Under the pieces are notes generated by a model. The model was not told where the DNA came from. It ran no database searches and worked only from the letters and a program-made list of their open reading frames with translations. Positions 55,411 to 63,220 of a DNA stretch of 64,000 bases are shown piece after piece; within the stretch, counting starts at the first letter, position 1; every line of letters starts with the position of its first letter. Source of the DNA: JAFGTX01 sp942492225 (GTDB lineage Bacteria; Bacillota; Clostridia; Peptostreptococcales; Acidaminobacteraceae); contig CALODS010000024.1 in the NCBI GenBank assembly GCA_942492225.1, positions 25,554 to 89,553 of the forward strand, written 5' to 3'. The position numbers and the translations under genes were made by a program.

Positions 55411-55433
55411 GAAGTAGTGCGGGTTCGATATCA

Positions 55434-55790
55434 TTATTCAATAAGAAGTAAATGGTTTAACGGAGCCCACGCTTCATCAGGTGAATTTTCTTTTCTTCCC
55501 CATATCCATCCATTTAACACTTTTGTCGATTCGATTATTTCGCCAACAGCTATGTCAAACTCAATTGCACTGTATTCTTCTGTGATAATACCAACATGAC
55601 CTGAAACCTCTACAATTTGAATTGGAATCCATCCTTGAGTACTGCTATTTTCGCATAATATCCAATCTGCCCAATCTCCATTAGGATCTGACTCCTCAAT
55701 GCATTTAACAGACTCACCAACTATTAACTTAATTGGATTTTCACTATCAGATATTCTACTCTTAATAACTTTATATTTTGACACCTTCAT
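55434..55790 (-). CDS. SH3-domain protein, tandem
   Basis: 118 residues made of two SH3-like halves: IKLIVGESVKCIEESDPNGD with WILCENSSTQGWIPIQIVEV, and IEFDIAVGEIIESTKVLNGW with GRKENSPDEAWAPLNHLLLI. The tryptophan-proline pairs (GWIP, AWAP) are the usual SH3 landmarks. No signal peptide, so probably cytosolic. AGAGGTG precedes the ATG. Partner unknown. Confidence 0.85.
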   Translation of the reverse strand: MKVSKYKVIKSRISDSENPIKLIVGESVKCIEESDPNGDWADWILCENSSTQGWIPIQIVEVSGHVGIITEEYSAIEFDIAVGEIIESTKVLNGWIWGRKENSPDEAWAPLNHLLLIE

Positions 55791-55820
55791 TCACCTCTAT
55801 CATTATTAAGCAACTATTTC

Positions 55821-55948
55821 ATCTAACGTTTCCGTGGTTCGCGATCGTTCCGTGTTCATCTTTCTATCTCTATTAATCAAACACCTATCTTAATATCTAC
55901 ACTAAACTCCATCATATGAATGGAATGTCGCTAACCATCGTGTTAGCT
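55821..55948 (-). repeat. attC site 60, class W
   Basis: Boxes ATCTAAC and GTTAGCT, arms TGGTT/AACCA. It terminates cassette D2. Confidence 0.88.
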
Positions 55949-56237
55949 GAAGTTAGTTAGATTGATTTGTTTGAAACATTCTCTTAGTCGTTACAAATAC
56001 ACGATAATCTCACCTAACTATCAATTTATAAATGAATATAAAATCAAATTATCACAATTCAACAAGCACTCTAATAACAATCCAAATCAATATACATCTA
56101 CACCACCACAACGATATATAATACGAAATAATCCTAATCATAAAAATCGCCACGCAAAAATCAATGTGAAAATTTCAATAAATCAAATACATAAACTAAA
56201 GTATTCATTTATATCTCCAAACCCTCAAGATAATTTC
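55949..56237 (-). repeat. Cassette family D, copy 2 (decayed)
   Basis: Almost the same sequence as copy 1 at 45651, with a few substitutions and a short duplication (AGTTAG) at the left end. A 93-codon plus-strand frame here is fortuitous: it reads through low-complexity Asn/His-rich codons and has no ribosome site. Confidence 0.65.
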
Positions 56238-56366
56238 AGCTAACGTTTCCGTGATTCGCGATCGTTCCTTGTTCATATTCCAATCTCAATAAATTAAAAC
56301 ACCTATCAAAATCAACACTCAACACCCCATCACAAGAATGGAATGTCGCTAATCATCGTGTTAGGC
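56238..56366 (-). repeat. attC site 61, class T
   Basis: Boxes AGCTAAC and GTTAGGC. It terminates the cassette of 56372. Confidence 0.88.
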
Positions 56367-56371
56367 GATGT

Positions 56372-57007
56372 TTATATCGATTTGGTCACATATTGTTTAT
56401 TGATTCTCTCTTTGTCATAATCTAATATCCATTCTTTTCGTCGATCATAAAGAAATTTCAATGAATCTTTTTCTTTTGATACAACATCTGCTCCCCTATC
56501 ATCATAATAATTAAAGACGATACTCTTTGATTTATTTAATATAAACACTTCATCTTGTATACTGACATTGTCATATTCTCCCATATCACACCTTGTAATC
56601 ATTCTAAGTAACTCCATATAATTGAGACTTTCATTTTTAAGCTTCAAGTATGATTTTACTGTTATATAATCATCATCCTCTGGGTCATAAATGTTATTGG
56701 TTATTTCATACTCATATTCAAAAGAATCGCCCATAATACAGGAACATATCTCTTTCGGCAATTTCCAATTATCAACTGCAATTTTCTCTCTAATTGAATT
56801 AATAACTATAAATAATTCATCCTCATTCGAAAATACGTCTTCATATATTGATGCAATTCTAATCATGGCACTTTTGAAATATTTTTTTGTCATCAAATCA
56901 AACTTTGGATTCCCAATTTCAAATCTTATACCATATTCATTACTATAAAAAAGTGGTTTTTGTATCTGAAAACATACAATATCATCTATTTCATTTTTTA
57001 TGCCCAT
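56372..57007 (-). CDS. Hypothetical 211-residue protein
   Basis: ATG 57007 follows GAGAGGTG. The protein is soluble and acidic, with alternating strands and helices (YGIRFEIGNPKFDLMTKKYF, SVQDEVFILN-like strands, WILDYDKERINKQY at the end). It has no motif I recognise and no signal peptide. Its stop is five bases from the attC. Sole gene of its cassette. Confidence 0.72.
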   Translation of the reverse strand: MGIKNEIDDIVCFQIQKPLFYSNEYGIRFEIGNPKFDLMTKKYFKSAMIRIASIYEDVFSNEDELFIVINSIREKIAVDNWKLPKEICSCIMGDSFEYEYEITNNIYDPEDDDYITVKSYLKLKNESLNYMELLRMITRCDMGEYDNVSIQDEVFILNKSKSIVFNYYDDRGADVVSKEKDSLKFLYDRRKEWILDYDKERINKQYVTKSI

Positions 57008-57035
57008 ATTCACCTCTCAGTAAGATATAAATGTC

Positions 57036-57161
57036 GCCTAACGTTCCCGTGATTCGCGACGTTCCTTGTCATAATTAACTTTCACTAAATCATACACCTA
57101 TCTTCAACAACACTCAACACCCTATCGTAAGAATGGAATGTAGCTAATCATCGTGTTATCT
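57036..57161 (-). repeat. attC site 62, class T
   Basis: Boxes GCCTAAC and GTTATCT. It terminates the GNAT cassette at 57199. Confidence 0.88.
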
Positions 57162-57198
57162 GCTGTAATTCCACGAGTCTTTACCTACAATAAATCTT

Positions 57199-57672
57199 CT
57201 ATTCTAATTTTAAACTTAACGTTTTACTTAATTCTTTAAACTCATTTTTCTCATAAAATTTGATAGCACCTTCATTAAACGAGTATACTTTCAACTGAAT
57301 TTCAAATACATTTCTAGATTTTGACCAATCAACTAAGTAATTTAGCATTGATTGTCCAGCCCCACTTCTATGAATATTTTCATCAACAGCGATACTATCA
57401 ATAAGCAACCATTTTCTTGGTTGAATTACTGGAAAATCGGGAGCTTCCATAATATATGATTCTGAAAAACCAACAACCTCATTATTCAATATCGCAACAA
57501 CCAGTTTGGAATTATCCCCATCTAATAATGCTTGTAAATACTCAGTAGGTCTACCAATTATACTTGGCTCTCTAAACATATTAGGATGTTCTCCTCTATG
57601 GAGAGCATCTACTTGCTCATATATTTTACTGATAACCTCAAAGTCACTTGATATTGCATCTCTTATAATCAT
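57199..57672 (-). CDS. GNAT acetyltransferase
   Basis: 157 residues. IIRDAISSDFEVISKIYEQV is the common GNAT opening. LLIDSIAVDENIHRSGAGQS carries the acetyl-CoA loop (the usual QxxGxG/A is HRSGAG), and SFNEGAIKFYEKNEFKELS is motif B. The early HRGEHPNMFREP segment is typical of one Firmicute subgroup. CAAGGAGAG precedes the ATG. Substrate unknown. Confidence 0.9.
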   Translation of the reverse strand: MIIRDAISSDFEVISKIYEQVDALHRGEHPNMFREPSIIGRPTEYLQALLDGDNSKLVVAILNNEVVGFSESYIMEAPDFPVIQPRKWLLIDSIAVDENIHRSGAGQSMLNYLVDWSKSRNVFEIQLKVYSFNEGAIKFYEKNEFKELSKTLSLKLE

Positions 57673-57719
57673 ATTATCGCTCTCCTTGATTAATACTTTA
57701 TTATTAGTGGCATTATTGC

Positions 57720-57845
57720 AGATAACGTTTCCGTGATTCGCGACGTTCCTGTTAATCTTCTAATTTATATTAATTAAATGCCTATCTTCATCACCACGCA
57801 ACACTCTATCCTAAGAATGGAATGTCGCTAATCAGCGTGTTATGT
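57720..57845 (-). repeat. attC site 63, class T
   Basis: Boxes AGATAAC and GTTATGT. Right arm AATCAGCG. Its right box supplies the stop codon of the gene at 57840. Confidence 0.88.
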
Positions 57846-58379
57846 GACGTTCTTTTCTTCTTGTTTCTCAGCGTATAAAACTTCCTTCATTGCTTTATCA
57901 GGAAAAGGTTCAAATCCATCTTTGCTTAATGGAAACATTGGCATTCCATTAAATTTTTCATTAATATACGAAACATATTCACTATCTGAACAATCCTCAC
58001 CATACGTCCAACTTGGTAGCATTTTTAAACAATCCGTTATTGATCCTATTACACTTCTATTATTAGTATCATCAACAACATATGAATCAATTTCTGAAAT
58101 ATATCTTCTAGTCTTTAGTTCATCTACACCAATTCTTATTAAGTTTATTCTTAGTTGATTTTTGAAAATTTCAAGTAAATTTTCACCATCTGATTTCCTT
58201 AACCCAAAAATGATGACACAAAATCTAGTTAAATCATTCATGAATATTAATCCAGTCCTACGTGAATCGTTAAAATTATTAACATGCCATGTATCAAATC
58301 GGTCAATTCTAATCTCTTCATCAGACTTATAAACGCCTAATTTCTTTTGTGCTTTTTTTGTTATTCTTAACTTTATCAT
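57840..58379 (-). CDS. DUF6933-like protein
   Basis: 179 residues. LRITKKAQKKLGV, then DTWHVNNFNDSRRTGLIFMN and FCVIIFGLRK, fit the small DUF6933 family (bacterial, function unknown). The rest (RINLIRIGVDELKTRRYISE and the C-terminal MPMFPLSKDGFEPFPDKAMK) is less certain. The TAA stop lies inside the ACATAAC read from the attC box. AGATAGGATG precedes the ATG. Confidence 0.7.
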   Translation of the reverse strand: MIKLRITKKAQKKLGVYKSDEEIRIDRFDTWHVNNFNDSRRTGLIFMNDLTRFCVIIFGLRKSDGENLLEIFKNQLRINLIRIGVDELKTRRYISEIDSYVVDDTNNRSVIGSITDCLKMLPSWTYGEDCSDSEYVSYINEKFNGMPMFPLSKDGFEPFPDKAMKEVLYAEKQEEKNVT

Positions 58380-58437
58380 AAATAAACATCCTATCTTTTT
58401 CTTTTAATATCACACACATACCTGAAGAAAAAATGTC

Positions 58438-58563
58438 ACATAACGTTCCCGTGATTCGCGACGTTCCTGTAAATTTTCTAATCTTTATAAATCAAACACC
58501 TAACTAAATCCTCCCGCAACACCTTATCAAATGAATGGAATGTTGCTAATCATCGTGTTATGT
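58438..58563 (-). repeat. attC site 64, class T (family A type)
   Basis: Boxes ACATAAC and GTTATGT. It terminates cassette A5. Confidence 0.88.
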
Positions 58564-58836
58564 GAAGTTCTAACTGCTAAAGATGAGGAAAATAAATAGA
58601 AGTCTTTCTGTCCTCATGCTAGACGAGTCATAAATTTGCTCGAAGTATTATATCCTCACTTCTCATTTCAACCCCATTAATAATCATCACTTATAAATAA
58701 TAATAACTAACCGAAAAATGCTCTCCTATAATAAAACTAGCAATCACCTTATCAACATAAATTTCTATCCATATAGCAGACAAACTAAGTTAAAACCTTA
58801 ACTTTTTCGGGCAAATTTTGTTAGCAAAGGAATTTC
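58564..58836 (-). repeat. Non-coding cassette family A, copy 5
   Basis: The most diverged of the true A copies (central part differs, sharing CCCATTAATAATCATCACTT with the inverted copy at 33465). TATAAT (58647-58652) and the flanking GAGGA hairpin arms are still kept. Confidence 0.7.
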
Positions 58837-58963
58837 ACATAACGTTCCCGTGATTCGCGATCGTGCCTGTTCATCTTACAATCTCTATAAAAGAAACACC
58901 TGTGTAAATCTAAGCGCAACACTCTATCCGAGGACTGGCATGTCGCTAATCAGCGTGTTAGAC
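58837..58963 (-). repeat. attC site 65, class G
   Basis: Boxes ACATAAC and GTTAGAC, arms TGCC/GGCA. It terminates cassette C2. Confidence 0.88.
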
Positions 58964-59460
58964 GAAGTCTTAAGACTTTTCACTATAAAACTAATGACTC
59001 TATATGTATTTTTCTTACAATAACAGTTTACCATTCTCTTAATATATTAGTTAGTAATTTCCATATCATTTAAGCTTTTCTTAATTTATCAATCACCCTA
59101 AGTGGCAGTGCGATACCAACGTATGATGTTTGGCTTATGAAAACGCCAAGATAATAGAGTAGCCTTTCTTACCAGTAATTTCGATAAGCGAGGAAAACAT
59201 GGTGATTCATCAACGTAATCTAAATCAATTCTATTACCCCATCCAGAACTACAAGTAATTTCTCACGGTACATTGCACTTTGAAAAAGCACACCAACGGC
59301 ATGCTCATTAATCAATTTCTTATTAATTGGATAAAACCTATCCTCATATTGATGAATTCTGATCGTATTTACTGATTCCAGCGTAATAGTAGAGATGAAA
59401 AGCTAATATTCTCCTAATCGAAAGCACTGCCAAAAGTCGTTCTCTTAGGCTTAAGATTTT
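58964..59460 (-). repeat. Non-coding cassette family C, copy 2
   Basis: Relative of 36347-36845. GTGCGATACCAACGTATGA, TTACCAGTAATTTCGATAAG and CCAGCGTAATAGTAGAGATG are unchanged, while the segments between them vary. A 70-codon minus-strand frame crosses the attC and is not conserved. Same GTTAGAC boxes as copy 1. Confidence 0.6.
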
Positions 59461-59589
59461 GTCTAACGTTTCCGTGGTTCGCGATCGTTCCTTGTTCATC
59501 ATTCTATTTCTGTTAATCAAACACTTATAAAAAATCTCTACACCAAACTCCATCATAAGAACGGAATGTCGCTAACCATCGTGTTAGCT
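59461..59589 (-). repeat. attC site 66, class W
   Basis: Boxes GTCTAAC and GTTAGCT. It terminates cassette D3. Confidence 0.88.
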
Positions 59590-59874
59590 GAAGTTAGATT
59601 GATTGTCTTGAAACTTTTCTTAGTTGTTACAAATACTGAATTTCCTCACCAAACTAACAATTTATAAATGAATATAAAATCAAATCCTCACAATTCATCA
59701 TGCAACACCTAGAACAACCTAAACCCATATCCATCAACACTACCACGACGATATATAATACGAAATAATCCTAGTCATAAAAATCGCCACGCAAAATCAA
59801 TGTGAAAAATTCTATAAATCAAATACATAAACTAAAGTATTCATTTATACTAACCAATCCCTCAAGATAATTTC
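59590..59874 (-). repeat. Cassette family D, copy 3 (decayed)
   Basis: Third decayed relative of the 45223 cassette, more diverged than copies 1 and 2 (for example CACTACCACGACGATATATA). The end CCCTCAAGATAATTTCAGC is kept. No ORF. Confidence 0.62.
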
Positions 59875-60003
59875 AGCTAACGTTTCCGCGGTTCGCGATC
59901 GTTCCCTGTTCATCTTCATACTCTATAACTTAACCATTCACTAAAAATCCACACAACACTGTCAATTACAAGCACGGGAATGTCGCTAACCGTCGTGTTA
60001 GCT
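59875..60003 (-). repeat. attC site 67, class C
   Basis: Boxes AGCTAAC and GTTAGCT, arms CGGTT/AACCG, TTCCC/GGGAA. It terminates the cassette of 60023. Confidence 0.88.
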
Positions 60004-60022
60004 GAAGTTAAATGCAAAGATA

Positions 60023-60550
60023 CTAAACTTTCCAAACCTTGTAAGCTAGCGAATGATTCCTATTGTATCTTAAATAATCATCCTTCATTTTTTTACTATT
60101 TTGCTTTATAGCAGTTTTATATTTTCTAATACTTTTAACTGCCTCATCATTAATGTCAATCTTAGGATTAAATATCTGATAAAATAGTTTCATTTTTTTA
60201 TTAATATTATCAAAAGGTAATACGTCGACATACTCATACTGATTTATCTTTTCACTATAATATGTCTCAAACCAGTTATTAACTATCGTAATTCTATCGA
60301 ATTTTCTAAGATATTCTAAAGACTCATCTACGGTTGTAGATTCGTCTTCATCAAAATTATAGACTTGAATAATATGTCCGCTACCCTTCTTGTTATATGC
60401 TAAACTAACAACTGTTAGTACACTCTTACTAGCTTTTAATCCTGTAGTCTCCATAAACATTAAGCACTCTTTATTATCTAATGGAAATTCATCATCATAT
60501 GTCGTTAATAATGAGCGAATTGATAACTCTCGATTTCTCAGTTCATTCAT
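60023..60550 (-). CDS. Hypothetical 175-residue protein
   Basis: ATG 60550 has AAAAGGAGAAAT upstream. The protein is soluble, with strand-rich middle (KSVLTVVSLAYNKKGSGHII, then IVNNWFETYYSEKINQYEYV) and a basic helical C-terminus (SIRKYKTAIKQNSKKMKDDY). No family recognised. Sole gene of its cassette. Confidence 0.72.
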   Translation of the reverse strand: MNELRNRELSIRSLLTTYDDEFPLDNKECLMFMETTGLKASKSVLTVVSLAYNKKGSGHIIQVYNFDEDESTTVDESLEYLRKFDRITIVNNWFETYYSEKINQYEYVDVLPFDNINKKMKLFYQIFNPKIDINDEAVKSIRKYKTAIKQNSKKMKDDYLRYNRNHSLAYKVWKV

Positions 60551-60576
60551 AAATTTCTCCTTTTGCATTTAATTTC

Positions 60577-60706
60577 AGCTAACGTTCCCGCGGTTCACGA
60601 TCGTTCCTTAGCTCGATATTCACGAAACACTTCGCAAACAACGCTTCTAAATACCTATCTCCAAACCCGTTCGCCAATCGGAATGTCGTGAACCGTCGTG
60701 TTAGCT
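60577..60706 (-). repeat. attC site 68, class V
   Basis: Boxes AGCTAAC and GTTAGCT. The interior is identical or nearly so to site 56. It terminates cassette B4. Confidence 0.88.
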
Positions 60707-61049
60707 GAAGTTAACCGAAAAATACCAACCACATTCACGACCAAAACAACCGTTTGCCGTAATCTTAGTTTATCATTTAGCACCAGTATATGGATATAAC
60801 AATGCTGATAGTTTAGTTTTTTTTAATATTTGATAGTCGCCTCGCAAATTGCGCGGAAGTTAGCTTTCTAGGAACACTCTATGTAATACCAATATATATC
60901 CCCTAATATAGTTAATGAACTAACTGCTGCAAATGCAAACTTTGCAATGCAACGCCATTAGTCCATTATAAAAAACACATAAATAATTAGTATCTACTAA
61001 AATACAAAAAAGTCTGCAGCGCAACCTAAATGACGTCTCGGGGAATTTC
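60707..61049 (-). repeat. Non-coding cassette family B, copy 4
   Basis: Mosaic: the left part (CCGAAAAATACCAACC, TCACGACCAAAACAACCG) follows copy 3, and the right part (TGAACTAACTGCTGCAAATG onward) follows copies 1 and 2. That suggests recombination between B cassettes. No ORF. Confidence 0.72.
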
Positions 61050-61175
61050 AGCTAACGTTCCCGTGATTCGCGACGTTCCTTGTTCATCATTACTTTCACT
61101 CAATCAAACACTTATCCTCATCTCCACGCAACACCTCATCCTAAGAATGGAATGTAGCTAATCATCGTGTTATGC
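61050..61175 (-). repeat. attC site 69, class T
   Basis: Boxes AGCTAAC and GTTATGC. It terminates the cassette of 61197. Confidence 0.88.
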
Positions 61176-61196
61176 GGAGTTTTTTGCATTTTATTA

Positions 61197-61868
61197 TCAA
61201 TTTCTATAAAAATATATTGCACCTAATCTTTCTTTAAAACTATAATTTTCACTTAATACATTTACTACATATTTCACACCACCTGATTTAATGACAGTTC
61301 CCGTTTTAACTTTAAAATAAATTTCATCACCAATATTTTTTATGTAACTCATTTTGTCGAAATTATCTTCTTCAACATATTTGAAATCTTTTGTGAGCTC
61401 AATCATTCTAACAATGTTTACATACTCTCCATCTTTAAACCGATCTGATAAGTTAAGTTGTCTGTAGCACAAATCAATATTTTCATTAAAATCTACAGAT
61501 ACACTATTATCATTGATTTTCGTTCTTATACGTTCAACAATAACATGATTATTAAAGTTATAATCAATTCTGTAAATTTTATTGCTAACATATGTTGTTA
61601 GTTGAAAATCTTCAATTAGCCCTGATTTATCTATAATTAAGCTTAATGAATAATCTATCATATTAATTTTAATTTCATCTTCTTCAACTCTAAACATTTC
61701 AGATAAAAAAATATCTAATTCATCAACATGAATTTCTCTGCTAGAATATTCCTCATACTTATGGATTTTTATATAGTCTGACGTTGTATAAACACTATAA
61801 GTTGTCACTAAAACTAACACAAAGAAAAAAGTTACTTTTGCAGTCCATCTATTCACATTAAACTCCAT
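61197..61868 (-). CDS. Single-pass membrane or secreted protein, hypothetical
   Basis: 223 residues from ATG 61868 (AGGTAGGTG upstream). An N-terminal membrane segment (AKVTFFFVLVLVTTYSVYT) is followed by an extracytoplasmic beta-rich domain (IKINMIDYSLSLIIDKSGLI, YFKVKTGTVIKSGGVKYVVN). No family recognised. It is the last complete cassette on the right, so it would be nearest to any integrase. It ends in TGA. Confidence 0.74.
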   Translation of the reverse strand: MEFNVNRWTAKVTFFFVLVLVTTYSVYTTSDYIKIHKYEEYSSREIHVDELDIFLSEMFRVEEDEIKINMIDYSLSLIIDKSGLIEDFQLTTYVSNKIYRIDYNFNNHVIVERIRTKINDNSVSVDFNENIDLCYRQLNLSDRFKDGEYVNIVRMIELTKDFKYVEEDNFDKMSYIKNIGDEIYFKVKTGTVIKSGGVKYVVNVLSENYSFKERLGAIYFYRN

Positions 61869-61898
61869 ATTAATCACCTACCTAATGCTAAAAATTGC

Positions 61899-62024
61899 GC
61901 ATAACGTTCCCGTGATTCGCGACGTTCCTGTTAATCTTCCACTCTCTATAAAGCAAACACTTATCTCCGTCACCACACTATGCCCCATTCTTAGAAAGGA
62001 ATGTAGCTAATCATCGTGTTAGGC
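61899..62024 (-). repeat. attC site 70, class T, rightmost
   Basis: Boxes GCATAAC and GTTAGGC. The partner GCCTAAC that should close the next body is not found in the remaining 2 kb, so the following cassette is cut off. Confidence 0.88.
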
Positions 62025-62100
62025 GTAGTTTATTACTCAGTTTAAAATTTATGTATAATTAGTTTCTCGACTTAAACTCTATTATTAAATCCTTAAAAAT
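62025..62100. other. Start of a truncated cassette body
   Basis: AT-rich like the array, following a normal R box (GTTAGGCGTAG). On the minus strand it may hold the last codons of a gene (IFKDLIIEFKSRN, stop at 62059). Composition changes just beyond, near 62100-62145. Confidence 0.35.
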
Positions 62101-62122
62101 GGATCAAGTTGGAGGAAAACTA

Positions 62123-62290
62123 ATGAACCAGAACGAATGAGTGCAGTGCGGCGCATCCGACAGGCGCTATTTGGATATTGCTCACGCGGAAATTGAGCGG
62201 GAAAACAGACTGTGGCATCAGTCCTATAGAGGGGGCGGTAAAGCTGCTCGTAAAGCAATAGAAACAGCAGAAGGAGATAACCAATGGTAG
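62123..62290 (+). pseudogene. Short GC-rich ORF with in-frame TGA
   Basis: ATG at 62123 follows GGAGG, but the sixth codon is TGA. The frame then runs on through SDRRYLDIAHAEIERENRLW and GGGKAARKAIETAEGDNQW to TAG at 62288. A nonsense change or a sequencing error is likely. No family recognised. Codon use and GC content differ from the array. Confidence 0.4.
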
Positions 62291-62709
62291 GTAATATGAT
62301 ACGACACATGACATGGACAGAGTTTAGTGCAGGATATTGCAGAACGCAGGTGCAGACGCCTGAAGGATTGGCAGCGGCGCTCAGGGAGAAAGTGCAGCAC
62401 TTCCAGCCCAAGGGCTTTTTCTTGGCAGAGGCACATGCTTGATTCCTCCGGGTGCGGGTCCGTAGTGGCTCTACCCTACGGAGGGACAAACACTACGTTT
62501 GCGGAGATACCAGAGCACCCGTTCTCTCCAAGAGGCTTGGCAAGCGATATGTCTATGGCTATTGGTTGGATGAACGCACAGGATGCACCACCGGAGGCAT
62601 GCGCTGGCGCGAAAATGGAAAGGGAAATAAGGAGTTTGGCCCATCTCTGGTCGGTGATAGTTCCGGAAGTAGTTGCGGAGATAGGTCAGGTTATATAGTA
62701 AAACTTTAG
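62284..62709 (+). pseudogene. GC-rich gene with apparent frameshift
   Basis: GAAGGAGATAACC precedes ATG 62284. The first part (TWTEFSAGYCRTQVQTPEGL, then REKVQHFQPKGFFLAEAHA) looks coding but meets TGA near 62440. Thereafter the most protein-like frame is another one: SSGCGSVVALPYGGTNTTFA, then EIPEHPFSPRGLASDMSMAI, ending at 62698. I read it as one frameshifted gene of unknown function. Confidence 0.4.
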
Positions 62710-62797
62710 AGAGGCAGTATTAGATGTATACACTCTTGTATACAACGGAGCATAATCAAATTACAGGCCAAAGAAAGTTCTGGAAGGTAGTGAAGAT

Positions 62798-62826
62798 TCC
62801 CCTTGTGTATACAGCCCGGTTTGCTA
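62798..62826 (+). promoter_or_regulatory. Possible sigma-70-type promoter
   Basis: TTGTGT and TATACT are separated by 16 bases upstream of the ORF at 62879. Visual match only. Confidence 0.4.
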
Positions 62827-62878
62827 TACTCCCCTTGAAGCGAGACACAGCGTTTCGCACAAAAGAAAGGTTAGGTAA

Positions 62879-63220
62879 ATGAAGATCAAGCTAAGAAAGA
62901 ACAGTTCGGCGAAAGACAAGGCACAGGCCATCGTGAAGCGGGCCACCGCAGCGGTGAAGAAAGCGGTCAGCACCAAGCTGCCTGTCATGGGCAAGTTGCC
63001 CTACAAGTTCCTCCGGGGAACTTCACTGTTCATCCCAACGTTCGGGTCGGTGATATCACCGGGAACCCCGTCGTGCCGGAGCCGCCGAAATCGTCCACTC
63101 GCACTGGAGTCGTGCCGGTGGAGGACAGACCGAGGTGTGTGTACTTCAATGAATCACACTGTCGGTATGGATCGTATCACTGCCGGAGAAGTCCTGCGGG
63201 TTCGATGTTGATGCCGTAAA
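62879..63220 (+). pseudogene. Basic-protein gene with apparent frameshift
   Basis: AAAGGTTAGGTAA precedes the ATG. It opens with a lysine/alanine-rich helix (MKIKLRKNSSAKDKAQAIVK, then RATAAVKKAVSTKL). Near 63010-63020 the more protein-like frame changes to NFTVHPNVRVGDITGNPVVP, then VEDRPRCVYFNESHCRYGSY, closing with TAA at about 63220. The basic N-terminus suggests nucleic-acid binding, but I do not recognise the protein. GC-rich, unlike the array. Confidence 0.4.

Larger units (their letters stand above)
6540..62024 (-). mobile_element. Integron-type gene-cassette array, 70 attC-like sites, 69 cassettes
   Basis: Seventy sites of about 126-130 bp separate single-gene or non-coding bodies. 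On the plus strand each site reads RYYYAAC-like box, GTTYCCG, inner arm (for example TGATTCGCGATCGTTCC), about 60-70 bp centre, second inner arm (GGAATGTCGCTAATCATCG), TGTTRRRY-like box. I use five arm classes: T (TGATT/AATCA, TTCC/GGAA), G (TGCC/GGCA), C (CGGTT or CAGTT with AACCG or AACTG, TTCCC/GGGAA), W (TGGTT/AACCA) and V (right arm TCGTGAACCG). Genes precede their own attC on the minus strand. A single unpaired base in the right arm (T, sometimes G) is constant and lies where integron attC bottom strands carry extrahelical bases. No integrase or attI is in the window. Confidence 0.9.

Noticed and set aside
55962..56243. 93-codon plus-strand ORF in cassette D2
   Set aside because: Low-complexity Asn/His/Lys translation on the antisense strand, running into the attC; broken in the other D copies.
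59344..59556. 70-codon minus-strand ORF
   Set aside because: It crosses the attC into a non-coding cassette; no ribosome site and not conserved in the relative at 36347.
6540..62024. CRISPR array
   Set aside because: The repeats are about 126-130 bp, spaced by 0.3-2.3 kb of coding DNA, with variable edges and inner inverted symmetry. That is not the short repeat/short spacer pattern of CRISPR.
6540..62024. REP/BIME or MITE-type intergenic repeats
   Set aside because: Sites border every gene singly, keep one orientation and show edge-box matching across each body, which passive repeats do not explain.
6540..62024. Group II intron or integrase gene within the array
   Set aside because: No reverse transcriptase, maturase or tyrosine recombinase motifs appear in any frame inspected.
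62085..62489. 134-codon minus-strand ORF in the GC-rich segment
   Set aside because: Arginine/cysteine-rich shadow of the plus-strand frames; no ribosome site.
62123..63220. Alternative genetic code with TGA read as an amino acid
   Set aside because: Array genes at 13835, 24657 and 61197 end properly at TGA, and the GC-rich segment also shows frameshifts, so damage or sequence error is the simpler explanation.
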